Part shown: piece by piece, positions 12,158-23,969 of the stretch
Layout of the letters: each line of letters begins with the position of its first letter
Numbering within the stretch: position 1 is the stretch's first letter
Source: Laccaria trichodermophora
Lineage: Eukaryota; Basidiomycota; Agaricomycetes; Agaricales; Hydnangiaceae
Assembly: GCA_018417955.1 (NCBI GenBank)
Contig: JACTVC010000021.1
Location: 930,001 to 994,000, forward strand
Direction of reading: 5' to 3'
DNA: 64,000 nt
The notes under the pieces: model-generated
The model's input: only the letters and a program-made list of their open reading frames with translations
Database searches by the model: none
What the model was told of the DNA's origin: nothing
Translations under genes and position numbers: made by a program

Positions 12158-12508
12158 TTTTTTACGAAATTCGCTGCCTGTGTTTTATCGCTTCACATTA
12201 TTAATATCATCGTTCCCTTCAGGCAGCTTCAGAAGTCGGAAAAATTCGTACTTTAAGAAGAAGCTTCGACGTAAATAGGTTACATGTAACATCGCTATGA
12301 ATCGTGAAATCCGGGCACCCCGACTTTCAGTCCTTCAACCCATATTCCCGCCGTTGCTTTTGATAGCTACTGGTCATTTCTTCTAAATTCGATCCCGACA
12401 CTGTCACCACATATAAGCCCACCCCACCGATAAATTAAGATGCCATCTACGGTTAATTCAGTCCGTGTCGTCCGAACCCTGACTGAAGATCCCAACCTCC
12501 AAGATCAA

Positions 12509-13550
12509 TCAGTCGTCTATCGTTTGCGGCAGTAGGTTCACACAAGCTCTTATCTGCCGGAGGGTCGTTACCCTATTGTAGTTAAGCCCGCCGCAGCCTT
12601 CCCTCTCACATCTTGCCTCCCAGCAGGCTATTGCCTCTGGCCACTCCGACATCCCTCCTGCCAACACGCCCAGGGTATCTCCTAGCGGATTTCGTTCTAT
12701 TTCTAAAATCATCGCGTTTTTCAAGTCCTGCCAGGGACGATTGTCTAGTTGCGCAACGCCGCAGCGAAGGCAGTGGTATGTTGATCTGAGACGACAAATG
12801 TTAACGGCGATTAGGACATTAGAGCACATGGCGGCAACATGGCGGACATACTTACCTATTTCCTGCCGTGAATCTTTCCGGGCTATTGATGAGCTCTCTA
12901 AAACGCTCACGGCGTTTTCGGCGAAGGTTAAATAAGGCAAACAGATCTTTTGAGGAAATCCTCCTTAGAATTGGTGTATGGATGGCGTCATGCAAATCCA
13001 GGGCTAGTGTGTGGGTGGAAGCAATTTTAGCTTCGCGCTTCCAATCAAAATGTTTAGCTAGGGCGTACACGCGGAGCGGATGCGCTCTGAGAAAATCGGG
13101 GGTGCCAATGGTAAGTCTGATCTGCGCTATTGGGCCGGGTGTATCCCACTTCTCAGCGACGCCAAGGACAAGCTCAATTTCATCTACCGACTCCCACTTG
13201 GGAAGCGGGAGCCCGGAGACTAGCCGTAAAATCCTGTCCAAAACAAAGTCGTTCTCGTAAACGTCGATTATCTCCGACTCCAGGGTTCCTTTGAGGTGGC
13301 GGTGGTTGCGTTCTGGCTGCACGCGATAATGGGTTTTTGGCTGTGGAAGGCTGAACATAGTCGCGAATAATCCAGATGATTGGTGTAGCGTTAAGGAATT
13401 GAGGCGATAGAGGGTTCCCTCCAATGAACGAATGATAACATCGGCTTCAGGTGACGCGAAGAGAGGGTGATAAATAGAGGGTTGATATTGTGAAGGGGCG
13501 AAATTAAACGCATTAGTTACTTGAATTTTGGGGTAGAGGGACGTAGCCAT
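12509..13550 (-). CDS. BTB/POZ domain protein
   Basis: Exon 1 (13550-12856) and exon 2 (12785-12509) are joined by an intron with a GTAAGT donor and TCTCAG acceptor; the product is about 323 residues. The N-terminal part contains FASPEADVIIRSLEGTLYRL followed by a hydrophobic helix with a 'SGLFATMF' element. That is the usual BTB pattern of agaricomycete proteins (HPLFSSPEAD...DGTLYRVHS...SG.F..MFSLPQ). The C-terminal part has scattered Cys (YHCLRCG, CEREGCGG). BTB proteins of this group probably act as dimerising adaptors, for example for Cul3 ligases. The start at 13550 is the first true ATG; the open frame upstream has only a TTG. Confidence 0.8.
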
Positions 13551-16500
13551 GAATAGAAATGTGAAGGGGGAATGGATGCTCAACGGAGCGGGTGTGCTTT
13601 GCTTAAGTACTCAACAAGGCACCAAGAACGCGAAGTTCAAAGTCCTCCCTAAGAGGAGAGTAAATTCTCGGAGATGCATATTTGCAGTGCGGGCGAGCGT
13701 TGATAGAAATCGGCGAGTAGCGATGCCAATGTTGCAAGATTTCCAGAATCTGTACGGCGGCGGACAGGGAGATGATTTTCGTACCACGCCACCAGGATCG
13801 GGCGAGGGTCATATCTGATGGGAGTCTGAATGAGGATGAAGAAGAGGGCACTATCACCTGCGCAATGCGGAGGAAACGCGGTCAGGTCCTCAGGAACGAC
13901 ACCCTCTTATTCTGAACACGTCATCGATCACCGATTTTTCTGAAGGAGGTGCTTGAAATAAACCTTCATTATGCGGCACTGCTGCGACTTTGGTCTACTC
14001 CAGTTCATGAATATTAGGAGCAAAACAGTCACCTCACATGATCAGAAAAAAGCCTGCGTGATCTCCGTTAACGGCGACCAGGGTTGCTGAAATTAGAGAA
14101 TGACGCACGGGTAACGCACGGAAGAGAATGCTTTAAATAACGTTGACAGGCGTAACAGCTATGTCCGACCAATCACCACCCCGAGGGAAGTGGCTGTTAC
14201 GGTACTGCATAAAAAAAATTGTGTGTTGAAAGGGTTCTTCTCTAGGTTCTTCGTTGAGTGTCATTTCCCGATAAATTCAACGTTTGAAGCTTGAAAAACT
14301 TCAAGAAGGACCCCAAACCTGACGAGAAAGACTGACTGTCCTGATAAACGCTATGGAACGAACAAAAAAAAGAATTTACAGTTGTGGTTGACCCAACTGT
14401 GTTGAACTACTCACCATGCCACCTGGAAATTCGCTAGGAATCAGGAGGGTACGTGGGGGTTTTTGACATTGTTTACCAGCTCCTTCCGCGGCGTTCGGTC
14501 ACCAGAAAGTTCGTCTTGGTCTGCTGATGGATTTAGAGTTTGTTGAGAGAAGGATATAACGACAGGATTCGGTAGATGGGGAGAAAGGTTTGGGGATTTC
14601 GATGATGCCAAGACCGAGCAAGCTCTGAAATGTTGAGGGAAGTGAATATCGCTGCAGCACATTTTCTACAAACTCCCTTTCCTGCAGGCTGCCATCCGCT
14701 TCTAGATACTCCACTCCGTTTTGTAGGCTTCGGTTCCCGTGACAAAATCAAGTCCAGTTTTATTTCGAGAGACTGATCCAGGAAAAGGATACCTGCAGCC
14801 CATCCGAGGAACTTGTGAACCATATGAAGCTTGCAAGCGTCGCGGAATCGGAGATACGACGGCGTGAGTGGGTGTGCTAGGAAGGTTGACTCCCCGAACC
14901 TTTCGTTCAGTAGAAAGATGTATCCCTTCAATCATCCAAGCTTACTGCAGGCAGGAGATCTCGAGTCACGCAGCGACGATCGCTGAACTAAGGCAGACAC
15001 TTTGAAACCTCAGGCGTGCGGAGGAATTATCCCAAGGGGGAGAACAGAGTTGAGTCAAACAATGAGCCTCAAGTGTAGCCCGCCCTCAGTGATCCCTTCG
15101 TTTACCGTGCCTTGCCTTTACTCAATATTGAAGCGATGTAACGGCATCCGACTTCTATTGAAGCGCTGTGGCAGTGGTGGGAAGCTGGGGCATTGGTTGG
15201 CCGTGATAACGACCACTAAGTTGCTCCAAACGGCCCAATCCGCCATTTTTGTAATGCCTGAATAACAGTAGATATCTCCTACCTAGGCTTTGAGCAACAT
15301 GATCGCCTTTTGTCAGAAATTCCAGTAAGGAAGAGCCTCCTCGAGCGGCGATAAGGGTGTCTTACCAGCTACGGTCAGAAGCTCATGTAAGTGAAGATCT
15401 CCGCCTCGTCGGACGAGAGTGGAGGAATGGTCACCAACGAGGGGCATGTTTGAGAGGGTCCCGACCAGCACGGAGTGAGCGGGGATATGAATCGCGATTG
15501 TCGGGGACCCATAGATCTCCTCTCGACAACAAGGAATATGGGTTTAGTCAACGACCAGGGCCCCGAGTGAGGCCAGGCGTTATGGGCGTTACATACTTGA
15601 CCAAGGCCGGCTAGCAAGGAATGAAGTCACTCGTCAGCTGAGAAGTTGGTTCATCGGATTTCAAACTCCACCTTGAGAGGCTTCAGGGAGCTACCGTCGA
15701 GGAACTCGAAATATTTTCTATAAAGCAACGGTTTTATCAAAGACCCAACTTGAATGACGTGGGATCACCACGACATTTCCCCTGTAGACCCTTCAGGCAG
15801 ACGAGAGCCGTCCAATATGACGTTGGGCATTTGCACATGCATGTGTAGCACCTTCAACTTTGGAAGCTAATATCCTCCGGCGCAGAGACAGGACGGTAAG
15901 GAGGACATGGTGGAGGAAATTCTTAATGTTAGAGCAAGAGAACAGTGAGCTGGGAACGCACCAACAAGAGTCACCCGGTGTGACCGAGACCAGAGTAGAT
16001 CGAGCGCGGGGGGATGATTCTAAACGCTAGAGTAAAATGTAACCGGTTGATGTGCTCCGAATTTGAGGTGAGTAAACTTTTCTGTCAGCGGAGGAACGGC
16101 AAAGCGCAGAACTGTTTTCCTTCAGGATGGAGGGCTGTCGGTAAAATACATCTCCCCGCCGCAACGGAACTATTCTGTAACGCGGCGGCCCGCGGGCTGA
16201 CTCATAAGAGATATTGATAGTCGTTGGCCTGGTTCAACAAGCCGAAGTGACCGCGACCTGTTGCATTGATAGATACTTATGAAGCCAGTGAACCTCAACG
16301 AAGGAAGCATTGTATAGCCGAAGTCCTGACCGAAAAGTGAGTCGGAAAAGTCTTCGAGGATACGGTCTTGACATATTGATGATGATGTGATCCGCCGGTC
16401 CCGCAATAAAATTTCTGTGATTCCAGTCCCAGAAATGCAAGGTACAAAAATATTGCGCTGGGGGTTGATGTTGAGAAGATTGAAGCAATCGTGTGATGTG

Positions 16501-17330
16501 ACGGAGGTGACTTCTGACGCCATATTTGGCTTTGCTTGTCAAGACAGGAGTCCATCATCATCATGACATTCGACATTTGGTTTCTGCCTTCATCTTCATG
16601 CCACGCTGCTATCCCGTCTCTAAACCAAGCTGCTTGACTAGCTTTCTTCCAGGAAATTTTTAGGCGAAAGGGATCTTTGTTATTCTCGGCAATTTCACCA
16701 AATTGGGATCGGAGGGACCAACCCACAAGTTGATGTAACGCCTGACAAGCTTGACCTCTCGTGGTATGGACACTATTTCCGCCATTTGGAGGATTCTTAC
16801 GATGCTCTCTACGCTTCCAGGCAGTGCCATATCTTAAGGTGTGAAGGATAATCGTAATAATCAAAAGGATCAAAGGTATTCAAATCAATCAAGAAGAGCA
16901 TAGAACTCAAGTGATGAAAACGCCTTTGCGAGAACAAGGTCGCGCTCATTCACCACATACGACCTTATTTACGAATTCCGCCAGTCTGATGACTTCTCTA
17001 GTGTGCTCTTTTCATCTTCTCAGCAAAAATATTCACGTAGACGACTTATAGAGGTATCGTTCGGATTCTTTCTCTCGATGCGATCAACTTTCTGACTCAA
17101 GGGCCTTGTAAAGCGTACAGGTTGTGACTGCTTCCTGACTAAACTGTGGATCAAATCTCACCACCGAAGCGTGCCACAAGCACATAATTACCTGCAGAAC
17201 CTAATTGATAAGTGGATCGATAAATTGCAGAAAATTAGTTCAACAGGCATCCTTCTGCGCGCCGAAGATTGACTCCCGACCGACGCATAAATACCGCCAG
17301 CAACTGTCGACAAACCCATTTTCCCCTACC
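13551..17330 (-). other. Unresolved minus-strand coding remnants, possibly F-box/LRR-like
   Basis: No complete gene could be built. Several short minus-strand stretches look protein-like: one at 14.5-14.9 kb (TPSYLRFRDACKLHMVHKF), one near 15.65 kb (SSLKPLKVEFEI) and one near 15.8 kb (LKVLHMHVQMPNV). The last two resemble the leucine-rich tail of fungal F-box proteins. The long frames at 16.17-16.87 kb overlap one another and lack a recognisable domain. The block may hold a decayed or many-exon F-box gene. 13.6-14.4 kb and 16.9-17.2 kb show nothing. Confidence 0.3.
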
Positions 17331-19575
17331 ATGTTGCCCGCATACTTCCCCTCTTTGGCTGTTTTAACCTTCTCCTTTGTTGGTCTTGTCGGTGCAGGTC
17401 TTCCCGGAACAATTTACGGGGTTAACCTGGGCTCGTGGTACGTTTCCTTCCTTACGTGTTTTTCCACCTTAACCTTTCTCCGTAAATCTGACAGGTTGGT
17501 ATTGGAATCGTGGATGCTTCCGCAAGGTAGGTTAAGTGAACCATTTCTTCGTGAATATTACTCACTCATTAACAGAATGGTTGAATATGGGCGGAGAACA
17601 GTGTCAAGACTGCTCTACATGTATCGCTTCGGAATTGTGGGTTTGCCTTCATTCTGTTTATCGGACACCCTTTCGACACTTTTACCTCTTAGCGCCTTCG
17701 CCCAGGCTAAGCCAGACATTGTGGACGAAGTGTTTAACACACACTGGTGCATGCTTTTCGTCACTTTTCCTGACTTGTGCCACTGACTTCTGCGGACAGG
17801 GAAACTTGGTTCAATCAAAGCGATGTCGATCAAATACAAGCAGCTGGCCTCAACGCCGTCCGCATTCCCGTCCGCATTCTGTTTTTCTTTGTTCGGCATC
17901 ACCTCATCGCCATTTTAGTTAGGATATTGGATAATTGAGCCTTTAGTTGACAGGACCACCGAGTTCTACCCCAGAGGAGGAATTCTACAGCTGGTTGGTG
18001 CCTTGTTTTCTTCTCTTACTTCGAGTGCGAAGTTTAGACGATGGGAAATATAGCAACGCGGCCTCCAGCAACTGGCAGCCGCTGGTATTGCTGTGATTCT
18101 CGATCACCATGCTCTTCCTGGCGTCGCGTCACCCAATCAAATGTTCGCTGGAAGGTACGTGGCTGGTCTCTTGCTTATTTAAGTTGTTTTAAAAATGCCC
18201 TCTCAAAATACTAGATGCACGACCGATGTTGAATTCTACGTAAGTTAATCACTTTGACTCGAACCTGAACATCCCGTTTATTATTGTCGTCTCCGCGTAG
18301 ACTCCACCTAACTACCATCGAGCGTTAATCTGGACAGCGATTATGACAGCATTATCCCACATTGATCCAGCGTTTAGCAGTGTTGCCGCTATCGAAGCCA
18401 TAAACGAACCTATCATGGACGCAAACCAAACGCCCGGCTACGGGGATTGTACGTCGTATTCCACACTTCAAGGTTCTCATTACGCTGATATACCTTCCAG
18501 TCCAAAAGAACTTTGTTCAAGTTGTTAGGGCAGTCGAACTTCTCTTAGGTATTCACGTCCCTGGTTACGCCGCCCCGGCCAGTTTCGCGGGCGCGTCGAG
18601 TGTGACAGCCGAATTTCAGACTAGTGCCACTACATTCGGGAATAGGTTCAATCCTGAAGTCGTGCAGGTCTTGAAAGATGCGACACCAATTTTCGCAGAG
18701 GTTGTGAAACAATTGGGTACGAACACCGTTTATTCGCAGGCCGGTTTGAGAGGTCGGTTGCAGAGACGAAACTCGTTGGTGACGACGTAAGTGGGAAATC
18801 ATATATCATTCTAGAGATTGATTATAGTTTCATTCCGAAGTTTCATGGACGTCAATTGGCAGTATAATAATCCTGCTAATCCTGCGGCGGCGAAAATCGG
18901 ACCACAGGTATATGATAATCACCTGTATTATGTGTGAGTATACAGTCCTTCCTATGTTTCTGGTCTCACTAAGTGGGTACGCTAGATTTGGGGTAAGTTC
19001 TATTCCGTTGCCTATAGACAATTATCTCAATGGAGATTCGATAGGGTGTCGCTGCTGCAAATGAGGAAGCATATCTAAACTCGATTTGCAGTGCGTTCTT
19101 CGACAGCCCTTCTCCTTGCAAGGACCTGATATCTTATATTTCACAGACCTAGGCCGCATCGCAGCTGATGCCGCTCTTCAAAACTCACCCCTCCTGTTTG
19201 GGGAGTGGGGTCTCCCGACTCAATTCAATGCTAGCGATGAGTTTTTACAAAAATGGGCCGACGCTCAGAAGATTGCCTATGGAAAAGGCGCTGGGTGGCT
19301 TGTAAGTCTACGTTACCGATTGTTTCCTACGAGTCGTAACTATGAGATTTCAGTACTGGAATTTCAAGATTGAGATATCGGCGCTAGCTGGCGATCTAGC
19401 TCGGGAGTGGTAAGTCCACGAGTTTTTACTTCATTTTGGCAGATGAACAACTGATGTGGATGTTTTGAGGTCGTACATGGAGGGGATCAAGCGAGGGTAT
19501 TTAACCCTAGACCCGACAACGTTCAACGACCCACATGTCTGCGATCCGTATATCAACACGACTCTGACGTCGTAG
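17331..19575 (+). CDS. Secreted GH5 exo-beta-1,3-glucanase (Exg1-like)
   Basis: A many-exon gene from ATG 17331 (MLPAYFPSLAVLTFSF..., a signal peptide cut near GLVGA) to TAG 19573-19575. Spliced exons give the GH5 subfamily 9 pattern: YGVNLGSWLVLESWMLPQ, EWLNMGGEQCQDCSTCIAS, EFAFAQAKPDIVDEVFNTHW, VRIP then LGYWIIEPLVD, ILDHHALPGVASPNQMF. The catalytic acid/base Glu is in IEAINEPIMD and the nucleophile Glu in LLFGEWGLPT, so both active-site residues are kept. Enzymes of this family cleave beta-1,3-glucan in the fungal wall during growth and remodelling. First exons: 17331-17437, 17495-17526, 17576-17636, 17693-17746, 17800 onward. No break seen. Confidence 0.85.
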
Positions 19576-19899
19576 ATACTTAAGTTGAAATGACCTTGTC
19601 GAGCGTCGGTCACGAAAAAAAGCAAAGATAGGTTATGATCTGTGTCGATAATGGTAGAAATGGTCATCCATTCTGATTTGAGATGGCTATTCGGACAGTC
19701 TCGTTTCTGTCATATTATCTATTCGCCCTCACCCAAATTCAAGGATAGAGACAATGTGGACTAACTAAGACCTGGCCCCCACCAACAGTAGAACTTGCCC
19801 ACTTGTGATCTAAAAATATCGAATGCTATTTTAAACTCCGATGACGGCTTTCAACTTGCACTCTTCCACGATGAAGCAGCAAGTCTCTCCCCATCAACC

Positions 19900-21382
19900 A
19901 TGCGAAAATCGAACGTTTTCTTTCTCTCTGTCGTACTCCTCTCATCCGCGAATGCGTCGCCCGACCCTCAGGTAACGCCTCCCCCGACACCTACCATAGC
20001 GAGGAGGCAAGTCGCGGGAGGCGCAGGGACACCCATCCTCTCCACGCTGCACTACGCGTACACCGAGCTTCCATACCAGGTGTACCCATACGCCGTCTTG
20101 CGTGGACCACAGTATGGGTTCAATCAGTGTAATGCGTCGACTTTGGGCTCGACGTCGAATTGTCAGACGTTGATCTTTAATGGGCCGGTGCGTTTCAAGT
20201 CTCTTCAGTTTTCGTTTCCTGAGGCTTATGCTATGGCGGCATATATGTATAGAACGATTTTTGTCTTTGGGGATCCCCAGATCCAGCTGGACTCATAGGC
20301 AACGAGGAAGCAAAGGTTGTTGCGTACTGCACCAAGCCGTATCACGGAACACGTGTGATTCCCCCTGGGGCTATTACCGGGCTTCAGGTACTCCTTTTCT
20401 CGTCTTCCTTTTTCCCAATCTCGTTGCTCACGGGACGCAATTACATAGTGGACCAAGACATCCGCATATATTCAGGTAGTCGGGTTCATCAATAATACTG
20501 GGCTGAACCTGGACCCGACCGACTCTGGCGGGGAGCTTGACCCGCATGGTGCTGATCTTCAGGGCAACCCGCTTGGGGGGGTCGTCTTTTCGAATGGGAC
20601 GACAGATTCGGATGGAAAGACGCTTACGCAGGTGTATAACTGGAATACGTGAGTCGTCTCCGTCCGTATATGCGCTTCTAAGACGCATATATCCACTCCA
20701 ACTCGGATATATGCGTCTTTCTATCGACCATCCCTCTACTTGCATAACGTTCCTGCCTGCTGACTCTTGCCCCTGAACACAGATTCGTGGGCAGCAACCA
20801 ATTCTGCTTCAAAGCTTGTTACAACACAATCACTTCCCCTGACTACTGCCAGAACACGTACGATCTTATTGGGTGCTCGTATAACATGCCCAGCGCCGCG
20901 CAGAACGGGCAGTTCACGTCGTGTGATGGTGACTTGCAGGATGTTGTAGGGGTCTATACCGTCAACGGGCAGAGTGCGTTTTTGACTTTTCTTGCTTGTT
21001 CCCAATGTAACCGATAATTCCCCCTTCGCAGCGGTAACGTGGTCGATGCCCGACCCACTCAACACGCCACCGCCATACCAGCCCCGCGTCCCGGCATCGT
21101 CAAATTGTCAAACGTACCACTCGACCGATCTACTCCTCGTGGCTAGCACGACGGTACGTTTCGTTTCTGGTTCCTTGTTGTCCACAATAATTCATTTCAT
21201 TCCTTTGGTAGTCGGCATCTGGGCTTTCTGCAACGGGTTCCGCTTCGAAATCTGGTTCTGCGGCAGCTTCGACCGTCTCTAAAACCAGCGGTTCGGTTCC
21301 ACGAGGTGGGAAGAGGAGTCCGTTCCTCGAATTTGGGTTGGTTGGTGCGGTGGTTTTGTTCGGCGTGGGAATGGTGCTATGA
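19900..21382 (+). CDS. Secreted cell-surface glycoprotein (macrophage-activating-glycoprotein type)
   Basis: ATG 19900 starts a signal peptide (MRKSNVFFLSVVLLSSANA). Joined exons read QYGFNQCNASTLGSTSNCQT, then NDFCLWGSPDPAGLIG, VVAYCTKPYHGTRVIPPGA, IQVVGFINNTGLN, GGELDPHGADLQGNPLGG, FVGSNQFCFKACYN and CDGDLQDVVGVYTVNG. This is the pattern of a basidiomycete family annotated as macrophage-activating glycoprotein: many conserved Cys, an extracellular wall-associated product and no proven enzymatic role. The tail is Ser/Ala/Gly-rich with a hydrophobic end (GLVGAVVLFGVGMVL), consistent with a GPI anchor. Stop TGA at 21380-21382. It follows the GH5 gene in the same direction, so two wall-related secreted genes sit together. 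Confidence 0.75.
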
Positions 21383-21644
21383 GCCTTATTGGAGTGGTCG
21401 GTAGGAGGGGGGAAATGATATTGATGACACCAGGTCAGGTTTGATTTTTGCGGTTGATGATTGGACTTCACGGACTTTGTTGTTTTGCTATGTACATTGG
21501 CTTTTTGCATCGTTTTGGACTTCTTCGCACCTATATATACATATCAGCACTTCTGTTATTTATCATTTCAAACTTTTCGTCGTTGCGCTTCCAGTAGGAC
21601 TCGATCTCCAGGGTCAAGCATTATTTATTTGCCATTCATTGCAA

Positions 21645-21727
21645 GCCCGCCTAGCTCAATCGGATAGAGCGTCAGACTTTTAAGGCGGGAGATCTGAAGG
21701 CTGCGAGTTCGACCCTCGCGGTGGGCT
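21645..21727 (+). tRNA. tRNA-Lys (anticodon UUU) with 9-nt intron
   Basis: The acceptor stem is GCCCGCC/GGTGGGC, the D arm TAGCTCAATCGGATAGAGC, and the T arm GCGAG-TTCGACC-CTCGC. The anticodon stem TCAGA/TCTGA encloses C-T-TTT-A, a 9-nt intron AGGCGGGAG, and A. Confidence 0.88.
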
Positions 21728-22322
21728 ATGTTGTACGACTTTTTACATCTGATCTCTGCCTTGTATGTACTCGAGTATCTGCATATTGAAGTTGTTGGTT
21801 GATTCTTGATTTTTTTTGTTTGTAGCCCCTTGATAGAGGTGCGAAAGAGAAAAAAAATCGGGAGGTTAGTGAGTGGTATTTGAGCTTTTATATAATGTTG
21901 GGGAGGATGTTTAGAGCCAAATATATATGGTTACACGAATAATTTCTGTTGACTCGAGAGTCTTTGATCACTGAGAGGTGACAGGTCACCTCTCAGAGTC
22001 ATTTAGGTAAACTTGGCAACGCTTCGATGCCAACCGTCAAGCTTCAAACGCCAATAGGACTACCAGCAAAGGAGAGCTGAGGGCGATGGTCCGCAGTGAA
22101 TAACATACCCTCGGAAAGCTTCAGACCAACACCTTGTGCAAACGGGGGTCGATGGTTGCTGGATGTTATTCTTCACTGCTTCAATGGAGATGATAAATCC
22201 AATAATCGTAGTGGTTGTATTTAAAGCAATTTAGAAACATACAAATATCTTTCTCCTTGTTGCCCACAGCAGAAACTGATCGCGCCAGTTGAGATCGTTC
22301 AAGAAACCGCAGCTCACCCCGA

Positions 22323-23529
22323 TTACACGACAGATCGATTTTCAAAACCTGCAGACTCATCTCCTTCCAGCCCTGCGCCGATCACCGTTGACTTCCGACG
22401 AGAAGCGAACCTCAGCGCAATGGATGGTAACGGCGATGTCGAGGTGCTCCAATCGTCTGCGGGCCTGGAAAAGCCCGCTTGGACTCGCAAATTGATCAGC
22501 AGGGGTGCCAATCCCTTCAATATACGCAAGATGAACAAACGTGGCTTGAAAGAAAGTACAACTGCTCACCGATATTTGGAGGTGAATATTCTGCACGCAA
22601 AGCATCGTCCCGAAAACTTGTGGGTGGAGCGGGTCGTCTTCACCATTTCCCCCATCAATAAAGGATATGACTGTAAAGGCAAGGAGCGAAATGGAATACA
22701 GTGCGGCTGACTCGACTATGATTTCAATCACCGAGTTGAATCTGCGCTTGTTGAGCCCGCCAAAGCGACCCGACGCTTTTTGGACCTGCACGATGCGACA
22801 TGTGGTGAGGATGGTCGTTAATATGACACTCCCGATTGGAAACATGGAATATGTTTTCAGACTGTTCATCGGCGTTCCTCCTATGAAGGTTGATTTCTCG
22901 TCCCAAGGCGTCATTTGGGCTGAGGCAATGACTGGCGGATATATTCATAGACTGTCATTTCCGAGAGGTTTGAAGCTTACTGGTTCCGATCAATGTAAGG
23001 GCAGCGGGCACAACTATCACCAGCCACTTGCGGCCCCATACAACCCAGCACCTCCATGTCTGGCCTATAATGAGCCAGGACTTGGGAGAAATTGTTGTTG
23101 CTCACGAAAACAGCTTCTGCAAGGATATTGTTGACAACGAAGAACACGTTATACGTCATTGGGAACCATGATTCACGGCTCATCGCTACAGTGCCGGTCA
23201 TTATTTTCAAAGAGACAGCCCAAGCGAGCGCTGCGTGTCCGCTAGCTACCAGGTAGGGCGCCACGTTGCAACTGATTAGGATAATTTTCTTCCGGCGGCT
23301 GTATTCCTTCTTGGAGACTGAATGTTGTTAGAGAAGTGGGGAGATCATTTCGCGTAAGAACATACCAATCAACCATATGGTCAGAAGGAGGAGAGCGGTG
23401 TAGATTCCTTGCAAACAAAAAATGAAAGATGTTATATGATATCGTACAACCAAACGCACCACTGATCCATATTTCTGTAAACGTTCCACTTTCGTAGATG
23501 ATAAGCTGCTGCGAAAAGGCCGACGCCAT
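22323..23529 (-). CDS. Multi-pass membrane protein of an expanded agaricomycete family
   Basis: ATG 23529 begins MASAFSQQLIIYESGTFTEI. Several short introns separate hydrophobic segments: YTALLLLTIWLIG, CNVAPYLVASGHAALAWAVS, SVILTTILTTCRIV, then ESAALYSISLLAFTVISFI and KGLAPLLINLRVQAG, ending in a polar Ser/Arg-rich tail. The order of segments and the ESAALYS and GLAP.LI..RV motifs match a large family of roughly seven-helix membrane proteins found in tens of copies per mushroom genome. Their function is unknown; some resemble receptors. Exon ends were not all fixed. Confidence 0.65.
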
Positions 23530-23969
23530 CTATGGGATACGGTGGGGACGCACAAGGCCTTGTCAAGCCCTTATATTAGATATTTGTATAATAGCCTCAC
23601 CGCTTCTGAGTCTTCTTATCCCTCGTATCAACCGGAGCACTCCAGTTATGGATATCCAAATACTTGTAGAACTTTGACATTAAGTACAAGTTCCTTAGTA
23701 TACGGATCTTCGAGCGTTGTCAGATAACGTTCGACAGGCAATCAAGGGGTAAACACCTCAGCGGTAACTTGAAGCAAAAGCCAAAACTTGTCGCACACAC
23801 CCCGCCTGATGCTATGTGGTCTGATAGAGTTGGAGGCACTGAAGCTGGGCTGTGAAACGGCGGTAGATAGGAGTCGAATGACACCCATTGGCATTGCCTC
23901 TGGCTGATCATATCAATTGCGTAGGAGTCAAAAAAACAAGCTTGAAGGCCAGTCAAGCGTAGTCCTGTT

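Noticed and set aside
16170..16873. Minus-strand frames up to 192 codons
   Set aside because: Three frames overlap each other, none has a recognisable domain, and no consistent splice chain could be drawn.
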